Below, piece by piece: positions 1-6,573 of a stretch of DNA of 37,320 nt (positions are counted from its first letter, which is position 1; each line of letters begins with the position of its first letter). Source of the DNA: JBQTIU01 sp052387815 (GTDB lineage Bacteria > Pseudomonadota > Alphaproteobacteria > CACIAM-22H2); contig JBQTIU010000047.1 of NCBI GenBank assembly GCA_052387815.1, positions 1 to 37,320 on the forward strand, read 5' to 3'. Below the pieces are notes generated by a model. That model saw only the letters and a program-made list of their open reading frames with translations, did not search any database and was not told where the DNA came from. A program made the position numbers and the translations under genes.

Positions 1-1
1 T

Positions 2-226
2 GCGCCGCAGCTTGCGCTTCCCATCCTTGAGGATCTTGCCGACGAAACTCAGGATTTTGTCGGCGACGAAAGCGGCTCCGATCCCAAGACCGAAGTCGCG
101 TACATGCGTTTTTCGGCGTGGCAAATATTGTACATGTGGCGGCAAGGACTGCCGTTCGGACCCGGTCAGGTCCGTTCATCGAAAGAGTCGGGACAGCATC
201 GTAGCTTCGTCGCTAAACGCGGTTAG
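2..226 (+). CDS. 3' end of an unrecognised gene, truncated by the window edge
   Basis: An open frame enters from the left edge and runs 74 codons to a TAG stop. The product contains an acidic stretch (ILEDLADETQDF) and a tryptophan-rich stretch (FSAWQILYMWRQG), and ends in KRG. No start codon is needed inside the window, so it may be the tail of a longer gene. Third-position GC is visibly lower than in the neighbours (many CTT, GAT, GAA and AGC codons), as expected for phage or other transferred DNA, and it lies just before phage portal remnants. I do not recognise a family. It could also be non-coding. Confidence 0.35.
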   Translation, partial: APQLALPILEDLADETQDFVGDESGSDPKTEVAYMRFSAWQILYMWRQGLPFGPGQVRSSKESGQHRSFVAKRG

Positions 227-267
227 GACGGGTCGGGACGCCGGGGCTTCGAGCGGGTGAAGCGGCC

Positions 268-286
268 CGACGTCAATTGATGTCGC
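268..286. repeat. 19-bp near-palindrome with CAATTG core, copy A
   Basis: The sequence CGACGTCAATTGATGTCGC is an imperfect palindrome centred on CAATTG. It matches 16 of 19 positions with a second copy at 500-518. The two copies bracket the intact-frame part of the portal remnant. Function unknown. Confidence 0.5.
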
Positions 287-499
287 GGCGCGAAGGCGGG
301 GCGGCGCTGTTCGAGGCCTTGTTCGCCACCGACCAGCTGGCCGGCAACAGCTATCTCGAGGCGGTGCGCGCGCAGGAAGGCGCTCCCCCGCGCGAGCTGC
401 ACGTGCTCAGGCCCGACCGCATGAAGATCGTGTCGGGCTCAACCGGGTTTCCCGAGGCCTACCAGTACGAGGTCGACGGGCGCACCACGCGCTGGCCCA

Positions 500-518
500 C
501 GATGTCAATTGACATCGC
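500..518. repeat. 19-bp near-palindrome with CAATTG core, copy B
   Basis: The sequence CGATGTCAATTGACATCGC contains a perfect 16-bp palindrome (GATGTCAATTGACATC) and matches copy A at 268-286 in 16 of 19 positions. It sits exactly where the portal remnant changes reading frame, so it may be a scar. Confidence 0.5.
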
Positions 519-552
519 CCATCACCGGCGCCTCCGACCTCCTCCACTTGAC

Positions 553-607
553 GTAGGGGCGGGTCTTGAGACCCGCCCGCGCGGGCCGGTTTCAAGCCGG
601 CCCCTAC
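553..607. repeat. Double-hairpin palindromic repeat (REP/BIME-like)
   Basis: This 55-bp element begins GTAGGGGCGGG and ends CCGGCCCCTAC, so its outer ends pair in 10 of 11 positions. Inside are two hairpins: a perfect 10-bp stem (GGGCGGGTCT, loop TG, then the complement) and a 7-bp stem GGGCCGG/CCGGCCC. A related shorter copy lies at 24119-24144. The element interrupts the portal pseudogene, so it arrived in, or expanded within, DNA that was once coding. Confidence 0.75.
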
Positions 608-749
608 AACGACTGGCGGGGCTGATCACCACGGCCGAGGCGCGCGCGGCGCTCGACGGCGAGCGCAACCATGACCACGGGTTCACGGAGCCGCGCGACG
701 ACCTCGGCCGGTGGACCGAGGAGGGCGGCGGGTCACGGACCCGTCGGTC

Positions 750-1154
750 TCACGACCCGCCCGCCGGCTGGAGGGCCACCGCCGCGTTGCGGGCCGCGAG
801 CCATTTGCGCTGGTAGAGGCGGTAGACATGCAGCGCGAAGCGCAGGTTGCCGCGGGCGCGCTCAAGGATCTCGGCCTCGATCCGCGCGCGCTCGGGGTAA
901 TGGGCGTAGCCGCCCTGTGCGATCATCGCCCGCCAGGCGCGCACCGACCGGATTTCGGCGCGCACCGCCCGGCGCCGGTCGGCCATCCAGGCCCGTGCGA
1001 TGGCGAGCGCGTCCGGCCGGGGTCGGTGCAGGGCCTGCCAGCGCGCCATCTCGCGCGCCGAGAAGATCGAGCACGAGCTTTCCATGAGATCCGCCTCGCC
1101 GGGGCGGCCGAGCTCGGCGCACGGCTCGGTGTTTTCGGCGGCTTGGTCCGGCAT
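750..1154 (-). CDS. Unrecognised 134-residue protein of the prophage remnant
   Basis: The product is basic and rich in Ala and Arg, predicted mostly helical, with no signal peptide or membrane segment. Its core contains ARWQALHRPRPDALAIARAW and an Arg-rich helical region ending RLYQRKWLAARNA. I chose the ATG at 1154 because GGAAGG lies just upstream and because the -10 box at 1202-1207 puts transcription start near 1195, excluding the longer frame that begins at 1202. It has its own promoter with a dyad over the -35, shared with the promoter at 2453-2481, so it is probably under control of the nearby repressor. The family is not recognised. A role in prophage lysogeny is possible but is only suggested by position and control. 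Confidence 0.65.
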   Translation of the reverse strand: MPDQAAENTEPCAELGRPGEADLMESSCSIFSAREMARWQALHRPRPDALAIARAWMADRRRAVRAEIRSVRAWRAMIAQGGYAHYPERARIEAEILERARGNLRFALHVYRLYQRKWLAARNAAVALQPAGGS

Positions 1155-1201
1155 GGGTCCTTCCGAGGTCGAGGGGCAAGCGGGGCTCGACCCAGGGCCC
1201 A

Positions 1202-1230
1202 TGTATAGAACATTTTGGTCTTATTGTCAA
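1202..1230 (-). promoter_or_regulatory. Sigma70-type promoter for the 750-1154 gene
   Basis: On the minus strand TTGACA (1230-1225) is followed after exactly 17 bp by TATACA (1207-1202). The -35 is a perfect match to consensus and the -10 matches 5 of 6. Predicted transcription start is near 1195, about 40 nt before the ATG at 1154. Confidence 0.75.
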
Positions 1231-1234
1231 GACC
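1217..1234 (-). promoter_or_regulatory. Probable repressor operator, site 1
   Basis: GGTCTTGACAATAAGACC is a dyad with perfect GGTCTT/AAGACC arms, and the -35 box lies in its centre. It matches site 2 (2449-2466) in 16 of 18 positions, and AGACCGTTTCGT (1230-1241) is identical at 2462-2473. A protein bound here would block the promoter. The natural candidate is the repressor encoded at 1737-2381. Confidence 0.6.
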
Positions 1235-1296
1235 GTTTCGTAGATAATCTCTTCAACCCCAGTTCGGCGCTGCGCGGCCGCGTGCTCGGGCCCCAT

Positions 1297-1644
1297 TCAA
1301 GGCCGGGCCGCCTCGAGCAGCCGCAGCAGATCCTTGATCCCGCCGCTCCACGACTCGAGGATGCAGCCGTTGGAGTCGGTCTGGAGGATGAAGTACGTGG
1401 GCGCCGTGCGCTGCACGAAGAACTCGAACCGGTCGCCGGAGAAGGGCCGGAAGCGCCCCTCGACGAGCCGCACGGCCAAGGGCGAGAAAGTCAAGGAAAT
1501 CAAATTGGCTTCCTGGACCGCGGCAAAGGCGATGTCGGCCTTCTTGACGCAGCCGGCGCCGGCCGGGTCGGGCGTGGCGCCGAGTCCAAGCACGATGGCG
1601 AATGCGAACCAGATCTGGCGGCCGCCAGCAGGCTTGCGTTTCAT
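1297..1644 (-). CDS. Small predicted secreted protein, function unknown
   Basis: The 115-residue product starts MKRKPAGG and has a hydrophobic core (WFAFAIVLGLGA) followed by a likely signal-peptidase I site near AGAG, so the mature protein would be periplasmic, about 85 residues. The mature part has two cysteines (GCVKK near the mature N-terminus and GCILES near the end) that could form a disulphide, and a beta-rich middle (RFEFFVQRTAPTYFILQTD). The ATG at 1644 has a strong GAGGGGGAG ribosome binding site. It lies downstream of the repressor on the same strand with a 92-bp gap. I do not recognise the family. It may be a cargo gene of the prophage or a host gene. Confidence 0.7.
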   Translation of the reverse strand: MKRKPAGGRQIWFAFAIVLGLGATPDPAGAGCVKKADIAFAAVQEANLISLTFSPLAVRLVEGRFRPFSGDRFEFFVQRTAPTYFILQTDSNGCILESWSGGIKDLLRLLEAARP

Positions 1645-1736
1645 GGCTCCCCCTCGCGGGTGGTCATGTCGACAACGGACGCGGCGGCGCGCCTAATCCT
1701 GGCACTGCGACCCCATCGAAATTTCCGGACAGGCTC

Positions 1737-2381
1737 CTATACCCGCCGGCCGATCCAGACGACGCGCCCGGCGATGTGGAGATCGGCGAGCGGGACGGGC
1801 TCGAGGCCGGGGTGCAGCTTGTTGTCCGAGGTGATCTGCACCAGGCGGCGCACGGGGTCGATGGTGAGCCGCTTGACCATCACGTCGCCATCGAGCCGGA
1901 TCACGTAGATGCCGTCGCGCCGCGGCGTCGTCTGGCTGAGATCGACCAGCATGTGGTCGCCGTCGTTGATGGTCGGCGCCATGCTCTCGCCGTCGGCGGC
2001 GATCACCGCCAGCTTGTCTAAGGTCGCGTTCAAGACCTCGCGCAGCCACTGGCGGCGGAACACCACGCGATGGCGGATGTGCTCGCGATCGATCCACTGC
2101 CCGGGGCCGGCGGCGGCGCGGATGTCGTAGACCGGCACGCTGGCGAATTCCTCGTCGTCCACGCCGGCTGGCAACGGCGGGGACGAGGCGCCGAACAACT
2201 CGTTGGGGCTGGTCTCCAGCACCCGGCAAATGCGCACCAGCTTGGCGTAGTCGGCCTCGCGCTTGTCGTTGACGTAGTGGGAATAGGTGCGGGCCCCGAT
2301 CCCCGACCGCCGAGCCACCTCGGCGTCGGAGAATCCCAGCTTGCGGGCCCGCTCGCGCAATCTCCGGCCAACCCCCTCCAT
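1737..2381 (-). CDS. LexA/CI-like repressor: XRE HTH plus S24 self-cleaving domain
   Basis: The 214-residue protein has a Cro/CI-type helix-turn-helix at about residues 5-60 (EVARRSGIGARTYSHYVND) and a C-terminal S24 peptidase domain. The catalytic serine is in GESMAPTI and the catalytic lysine in VMVKRL. A likely self-cleavage site, Ala-Gly, lies in the linker (IRAAAGPG). The family holds prophages silent and is inactivated when RecA filaments trigger cleavage. I chose the ATG at 2381 because AGGAGG sits 6 nt upstream; the longer frame to 2693 lacks a site. All key residues are present, so the repressor looks functional although the phage head genes are broken. Its likely operators are the two dyads at 1217-1234 and 2449-2466, the second being in its own upstream region. 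Confidence 0.9.
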   Translation of the reverse strand: MEGVGRRLRERARKLGFSDAEVARRSGIGARTYSHYVNDKREADYAKLVRICRVLETSPNELFGASSPPLPAGVDDEEFASVPVYDIRAAAGPGQWIDREHIRHRVVFRRQWLREVLNATLDKLAVIAADGESMAPTINDGDHMLVDLSQTTPRRDGIYVIRLDGDVMVKRLTIDPVRRLVQITSDNKLHPGLEPVPLADLHIAGRVVWIGRRV

Positions 2382-2448
2382 AAGCCTCCTCCCCTGGCTC
2401 GAGGCGCCGATTGTCGGTCGCCAAAGCCGGTCGTGCCAGGAACATTGT

Positions 2449-2466
2449 GGGCTTGACAATGAGACC
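2449..2466 (+). promoter_or_regulatory. Probable repressor operator, site 2
   Basis: GGGCTTGACAATGAGACC is an imperfect dyad matching site 1 at 16 of 18 positions in the same orientation relative to its promoter, with the -35 box in the centre. It lies between the divergent repressor gene (ATG at 2381) and the plus-strand gene starting at 2487, where a lysogeny switch is normally found. Confidence 0.6.
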
Positions 2467-2481
2467 GTTTCGTGCATAGTT
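2453..2481 (+). promoter_or_regulatory. Sigma70-type promoter of the plus-strand phage genes
   Basis: TTGACA at 2453-2458 is followed by CATAGT (2475-2480, 16-bp spacer) or ATAGTT (2476-2481, 17-bp spacer). Transcription would begin near 2487, which is the A of the ATG of the next gene, so the message may be leaderless. Confidence 0.6.
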
Positions 2482-2486
2482 GCCCC

Positions 2487-2732
2487 ATGAAACCGCGCCA
2501 CACCCCGTTGGGTCGCCACCAACCTACGACCCCGACCGGCCCCGACCACCTCGAGGACATGCGCCGGGCGGCCTGGCACCGCCAAGGCATCCTCGACGTG
2601 GCGGTCGAGGACCCGCGGCTCGACGAGTGGGAGCGGCAATTCGCGGTCAACATCGCCACCCGGCTCTTTGGCAAGAGGCAGGCAGATGGCCAAGCGCGGC
2701 CGACCGAAGAACGACCGCCCGGCCCGCGATAG
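2487..2732 (+). CDS. Small phage-type protein, function unknown
   Basis: The 81-residue product has a central part (MRRAAWHRQGILDV, then DPRLDEWERQFAVNIATRLFGKR) that resembles small conserved proteins often found next to repressors in alphaproteobacterial prophages; I know no function for them. The ATG at 2487 coincides with the predicted transcription start, so no Shine-Dalgarno is expected. The earlier in-frame ATG at 2472 lies within the promoter and is unlikely. It overlaps the next gene by 47 bp, which suggests one transcript. In a typical phage this would be the first gene switched on when the repressor is cleaved. Confidence 0.6.
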   Translation: MKPRHTPLGRHQPTTPTGPDHLEDMRRAAWHRQGILDVAVEDPRLDEWERQFAVNIATRLFGKRQADGQARPTEERPPGPR

Positions 2733-3192
2733 CGGGACCCGGGAACTGCAGCGCCAGCGCGCCCAGTTGGTGGCCGGCGGCGACTCGGTGCTCGCCGGCT
2801 ACCCCTTGGGCGTGCTGCTCGCGCGCCGGATCATCACCCAGGACCAGCACAACGCCGGCTGCCGCTATGCCTGGCTGTACGGCAAGGCGACCGGGCGCTG
2901 GGATAGCGCCGGGCTGGTCTGGGAACGGCTGCTGGGCGCCGGGGGAGCGTCGGCAGATGCCGGCGAGACGGACGATGCGGCGCTCTACGCCAAATGGAAG
3001 GACGCCACCGCCGCCCTGCTCGCCGCCGGCCGCCGGGCCAAGGATGGCGTCGACAACCTCGCGGTCTTCAACCGCCTGCCCGCCTGGATCGCCGACGAGC
3101 GCGGGACGTCGATCCGCAGCTCGTGGACGCGCGAGCGCGGGGCGACGCTTGCCGGTCTGCAGGCGCTCGCCAAGGCACTGGGGCTTTGCTAG
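2686..3192 (+). CDS. Phage-type protein with MAKRGRP N-terminus, function unknown
   Basis: The 168-residue product starts MAKRGRPKNDRPARDSG, a basic AT-hook-like beginning also seen in phage small terminase subunits and related prophage proteins. It continues with a conserved-looking block (YPLGVLLARRIITQDQHNAG, then CRYAWLYGKATGRW). The second half is helical and lacks a recognised domain. I chose the ATG at 2686 because AGGCAGGCAG lies upstream; a TTG start at 2668 would add six residues. It overlaps the previous gene by 47 bp. Its TAG stop lies in the tetranucleotide CTAG, which on the other strand is the stop of the convergent hydrolase gene. A DNA-binding role is possible but not shown. 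Confidence 0.65.
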   Translation: MAKRGRPKNDRPARDSGTRELQRQRAQLVAGGDSVLAGYPLGVLLARRIITQDQHNAGCRYAWLYGKATGRWDSAGLVWERLLGAGGASADAGETDDAALYAKWKDATAALLAAGRRAKDGVDNLAVFNRLPAWIADERGTSIRSSWTRERGATLAGLQALAKALGLC

Positions 3193-4013
3193 CCGTTGCG
3201 GTGGCGGAGCAGGAATCCGAGTACTGCCTCATTGAAGGCGGCCGGCCGTTCGATGTTCGACAGATGGCCGGCGTCGGGGATCATCGTCAAGGCGGCGCCG
3301 GGGATCCGGCGCGCGATGTCCTCGGCCATCTCGGGCGGGGTCAGCGAATCGTCGGCGCCGACCACGACATGGGCGGGCACGCGGATCCGCGACAGCGAGG
3401 GCGTGCGATCGAAGCCCTGGCTGGCGGCGATCGCTTTCAGGTACGACTCCTTGTGGAGCGCCGACAGGCTGGAGACCAGGCGTTCGAAGATCGCAGGCTG
3501 GGCCGTCTTGCCGAGGAGCGTGCGCGCGATGGCGGGGGCGATGTCCTTCGGCTCCTTGCCCGCGAGCAGCGGCTGCTGGCGCAGCCGCAGGAACTTCGCC
3601 CGCTCCTCCGGGCTCAGGCGCGCGAACCCCGAATGCGTGTCGCACAGGGTGAGCGTCTTGACGAAGCCCGGGTAGAGGGCGTGGAAATCCATCGCGATTC
3701 GCCCGCCCATCGACAGCCCGACGAGGTGCGCCCGGGGCGCTTTGTAATGTTCGATGAGACGCTTCAAGTCATGGCTCATATCGCTGAACGCCAAGGGGCC
3801 GTCGTAATCGTCGGACAGGCCGTAGCCGCGCGCGTCCCACGCGGCGGTATGAAAATGGCGCCCGAAGACCGGGAGCTGGTCGTGCCAGTTGGTCCGGTTG
3901 CCGCCGATGCCGTGCAGGAAAACGACGAGCTCCCCCGCCCCGCAGCGATCGACGGCAAGGCGCGGCGTGCCCGGCACGAAATCGGTGCGGAAGGGCGTGT
4001 CGATGTCATGCAT
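3189..4013 (-). CDS. Alpha/beta hydrolase, 3-oxoadipate enol-lactonase-like
   Basis: The 274-residue cytoplasmic protein has the whole alpha/beta hydrolase plan: oxyanion-hole HGIGGNR at 34-40, nucleophile Ser101 in GLSMGG, acid Asp221 or Asp222 in VVGADDS, and His250 in DAGHLSNIERP. Sequence and length fit the PcaD/BioH-like group, which hydrolyses small esters and lactones. The ATG at 4013 is supported by GGAAGGAG upstream; the ATG eight codons earlier would put that site inside the gene. It is the last gene of a minus-strand operon, 20 bp after an ABC permease, so it probably acts on the imported compound or a product of it. The exact substrate cannot be told. Confidence 0.85.
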   Translation of the reverse strand: MHDIDTPFRTDFVPGTPRLAVDRCGAGELVVFLHGIGGNRTNWHDQLPVFGRHFHTAAWDARGYGLSDDYDGPLAFSDMSHDLKRLIEHYKAPRAHLVGLSMGGRIAMDFHALYPGFVKTLTLCDTHSGFARLSPEERAKFLRLRQQPLLAGKEPKDIAPAIARTLLGKTAQPAIFERLVSSLSALHKESYLKAIAASQGFDRTPSLSRIRVPAHVVVGADDSLTPPEMAEDIARRIPGAALTMIPDAGHLSNIERPAAFNEAVLGFLLRHRNG

Positions 4014-4033
4014 GGGGACCGCTCCTTCCCGAG

Positions 4034-4792
4034 TCATTTCGAGAACACCCGCGACAGGGGATGGAGGATCAATTTGTCGCCGGCCGTGAAGAGGATGACG
4101 ATCGCAAAACACGTGGCGAGCACCATCGGCGCATCCGACACCGTCTGTGCCTGGATCATCAGATAGCCGAGGCCCCGATCGGCGCCGAACAGCTCGGAGA
4201 CGAGCGCGATCTTCCACCCGATCCCGTAGGCCATGCGGGCGGCGGCGGCGACGAAGGGCATCAGCATCGGGATGACGAGTTTCGCGAAGATTTGCGCCGG
4301 CGAGCGGGTGAAGCTGCGCCCCATTTCCAGGAGCTCTCGATCCATGTCGCGGATGCCCTCGGCGATATTGATCAGGCAGAACGGGACTAGGATCACGACC
4401 TGGACGAACATCACCGAGAAGGTCGAGATATCGAACCAGATCACCGCCAGGATGGCCCAGCCCACGGAGGGGATCGCGTTCAAGACCGGCTTGATGCGGT
4501 CGTGGACCACGCGCTCGAGGATCGGCAGGTAGAAGGGCAGCAAGGCGAGTGCGCCGCCGATCGCCACCGCGATGACCGCCGAGCCGATGACGCGGATCGT
4601 GGTGGCGGCCGTGTGGGGCACGAGCGCGCCGTCGAAGAAAAGGCGCACCAGCGTCTTGGCGACCGACCACGGGTCGGGCAGCACGAAGGCCGGCAGGTCA
4701 CGCGCCAGGAGCCACCACCCGAGGAGGGCCGCCGCGACCAGGCTTTCGGCCAGCGAGCGCTCGCCGAGCCGGCCCCAGGCGTCAGGTCGCAT
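4034..4792 (-). CDS. ABC transporter permease, TauC/SsuC family (second copy)
   Basis: The 252-residue inner-membrane protein has about six membrane segments and the cytoplasmic loop of this family near residues 150-170 (LLEMGRSFTRSPAQIFAKLV), which docks on the ATPase. The family imports sulfonates, nitrate, pyrimidine precursors and similar small anions. The ATG at 4792 overlaps the stop of the upstream permease by 11 nt, with GAGG before it, so the two are probably translated together. It differs clearly from its neighbour, so the pair may form a heterodimeric channel rather than be a recent duplication. Confidence 0.9.
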   Translation of the reverse strand: MRPDAWGRLGERSLAESLVAAALLGWWLLARDLPAFVLPDPWSVAKTLVRLFFDGALVPHTAATTIRVIGSAVIAVAIGGALALLPFYLPILERVVHDRIKPVLNAIPSVGWAILAVIWFDISTFSVMFVQVVILVPFCLINIAEGIRDMDRELLEMGRSFTRSPAQIFAKLVIPMLMPFVAAAARMAYGIGWKIALVSELFGADRGLGYLMIQAQTVSDAPMVLATCFAIVILFTAGDKLILHPLSRVFSK

Positions 4793-5558
4793 AGTGCCTC
4801 GCAATCCGCGCCTGGACGGGCGCGAAGAGGGTGCGGTCGGCGCCATAGACGAACAGCACGATGAGCGCGATGACGGCGAAGATCTGGGCAGTGTCGTAGG
4901 CCTGGCGGGCGAGGTTGATCACGTAGCCGAAGCCGGCATTGCCGCCGAACAGCTCGGCGGTCAGCGCGACCTTCCACGACACGCCGAAATTGATGCGCAG
5001 CGTCGCGAACAGGAAGGGGTAGAGCGAGGGGACGACGACCTTGAAGAACGGGCGCCAGCCGCGGTCGAAGCTCCGCCCCATCTCGATCAGCTCGGCGTTG
5101 AGATTGTCAAGGCCGGCGCGCACGTTGATGATCGCGAACGGCACCAGGATCGCGGTGATGGCGAAGATCACCGTCGTGCTGTTGAGGCCGAACCAGATGA
5201 TGGCGAGCAGTATCCAGCCGATGCCGGAAAAGGAATTGAGGAAGGGGGAGAGCCGGCCATGGACCATCAACCGGCTGGGCCGGACATAGTGGGCGAGGAA
5301 TGCAAGCCCGCCGCCGATCGCGAACGAGAGCATGAGCGCGACACCGACGTGGAATAACGAGGTCAGCATGTGGGCCAAGAGGCGCGGATCGGTGAAGAAC
5401 GCGAGCGCGTGCCGGCCGACCTCGAGCGGCCCCGGGAACAGATAGGGCGGCATGCGCGCGGCAGAGATGGCCCACAAGGCAAGGGCGGCGAGCGTGAAAA
5501 AATGCGCCGCCGCGCGCGCGCGCGCCGGGGCGCCGCCCGCTTGGGCCGCGCGCCGCAC
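4782..5558 (-). CDS. ABC transporter permease, TauC/SsuC family (first copy)
   Basis: This 258-residue membrane protein carries the family loop LIEMGRSFDRGWRPFFKVVV at about residues 160-180 and some six membrane segments. A GTG at 5558 begins the frame, with GGGGGA about 11 nt upstream and the binding-protein stop 19 bp further up. The N-terminus is unusual in being rich in Arg and Ala (RRAAQAGGAPARARAAAH), encoded by a run of CG dinucleotides, so the true start may lie a little later. It forms the importer with the ATPase, the binding protein and the next permease. Confidence 0.88.
   Translation of the reverse strand: MRRAAQAGGAPARARAAAHFFTLAALALWAISAARMPPYLFPGPLEVGRHALAFFTDPRLLAHMLTSLFHVGVALMLSFAIGGGLAFLAHYVRPSRLMVHGRLSPFLNSFSGIGWILLAIIWFGLNSTTVIFAITAILVPFAIINVRAGLDNLNAELIEMGRSFDRGWRPFFKVVVPSLYPFLFATLRINFGVSWKVALTAELFGGNAGFGYVINLARQAYDTAQIFAVIALIVLFVYGADRTLFAPVQARIARHYAT
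5511..5524. repeat. (CG)7 dinucleotide run
   Basis: Seven CG repeats lie within the 5' part of the first permease gene and encode part of ARARAAA. Slippage by 2 bp would break the frame, though the tract is short. Confidence 0.6.
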
Positions 5559-5577
5559 CGGGGCTCGGTCCCCCGCG

Positions 5578-6573
5578 CTATTCGCGGATGGCGTGGCGCC
5601 AGATCACGCCGTTGGCGTCCGGATAGTCCTGGATGAGCCCGAGTTCCTTGGACAGCTCCCAGACCTTGTTGATCGCCGTGATGTCCTGGGCGGTGATCGC
5701 CCCGGGGGCATCGGAATAGCGAGTGAACCAGGTTGTGAAGAACCCTGGTTCGATATTGGCCTGCCTGGCGATGGCGGGGAACACCTCGTCCTGGTGCTCG
5801 AGCGCGTAGGCGGCCGTTTCCTTGAGCATGCGCGCGAACTCGCGGAAGGCCACCGGGCGCGCCTCCAGCCGCTCGGGATATCCGACCATGACCGCCGAGA
5901 CCATGCGCAGCCCGAACACCTCCATCATGTCCGCGGCGGTGCGGACGATCGACCGGAACTCGCCCTTCTGGCTCGCCTGGTAGGCTTGGCTGTGGATCAA
6001 GGTCGCGGCGTCGATGCGGTCGGTGGCAAGGGCGGCGGGCAGGGACGGGGCCGGGACCTCGACGAAGCGGAAATCGCCGCCGTCGATGGCGACGTTCATG
6101 TTGTACTTCTTCCACAAGGCCAGCCGGATGAGCGTGATGCCGGTCGAGTTGATGCCGTAGACGCCAAGCGTCTTGCCCTTGAGGTCGGCGACGGTGCGGA
6201 TCGGGCTGTCGTTCTTGACCCAGATGTCGGCGCCCTCGCCGGAGGCGTGGTAACGCAGGCCGGTGGCCATGATCGACAGCGGCAATCCCTGGGCGATCGC
6301 CCGCGGCACCCCGATCACCGCCGTCATGACGACGTCGAACTGCTTGGCCGAGGTCGCCTGGAGCAAGGCCGGGATGGCGAGCGCGCGGGTCTCGACGACG
6401 ATCTTGTCCGATTTGACCTTGCCGCTCTTCATCCCGTAGAGGACGGCCTCGTAGGACGGATCGAGGAGGTAGGCGAAGGTCACCTTCTCCTGCGCGCCGG
6501 CCGGGCCGGCGATCATGCCCGCGAGGAAGGCTGGTACGAGGAAGCGCGAGAGGCGCAGGCTTGGCTTGGTCAT
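5578..6573 (-). CDS. ABC substrate-binding protein, TauA/SsuA/NMT1-like
   Basis: The 331-residue product has a signal peptide (basic start MTKPSLRLSR, hydrophobic core FLVPAFLAGMIAG, cleavage probably after AGA before QEKVTF), so it acts in the periplasm. The mature part shows the two-lobed fold of this family, with VKNDSPIRTVADLKGKTLGV marking the first strand of lobe two. The ATG at 6573 overlaps the ATPase stop as ATGA and has GGAGGAAA upstream. It delivers the ligand to the two permeases encoded downstream. The ligand cannot be assigned; members bind taurine, alkanesulfonates, nitrate or thiamine precursors. Confidence 0.9.
   Translation of the reverse strand: MTKPSLRLSRFLVPAFLAGMIAGPAGAQEKVTFAYLLDPSYEAVLYGMKSGKVKSDKIVVETRALAIPALLQATSAKQFDVVMTAVIGVPRAIAQGLPLSIMATGLRYHASGEGADIWVKNDSPIRTVADLKGKTLGVYGINSTGITLIRLALWKKYNMNVAIDGGDFRFVEVPAPSLPAALATDRIDAATLIHSQAYQASQKGEFRSIVRTAADMMEVFGLRMVSAVMVGYPERLEARPVAFREFARMLKETAAYALEHQDEVFPAIARQANIEPGFFTTWFTRYSDAPGAITAQDITAINKVWELSKELGLIQDYPDANGVIWRHAIRE

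Larger units (their letters stand above)
280..720 (+). pseudogene. Remnant of an HK97-type phage portal protein gene
   Basis: From about 283 the translation follows the middle of the phage portal family: an ALFEALF segment, then LAGNSYLEAVR, then ELHVLRPDRMKIV and EAYQYEVDGRTTRWP. The family's next motif, PITGASDLLHL, is present but in the +1 frame from 518 and hits a TAG at 554. After a 55-bp palindromic repeat, a further portal-like piece (GLITTAEARAALD) follows at about 615-655. N-terminal and central parts are missing, so this cannot make a working portal. In life the portal forms the ring at the capsid vertex through which DNA is packaged. The frameshift, insertion and deletions mark a decayed prophage. 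The start given is only where similarity begins. Confidence 0.7.
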
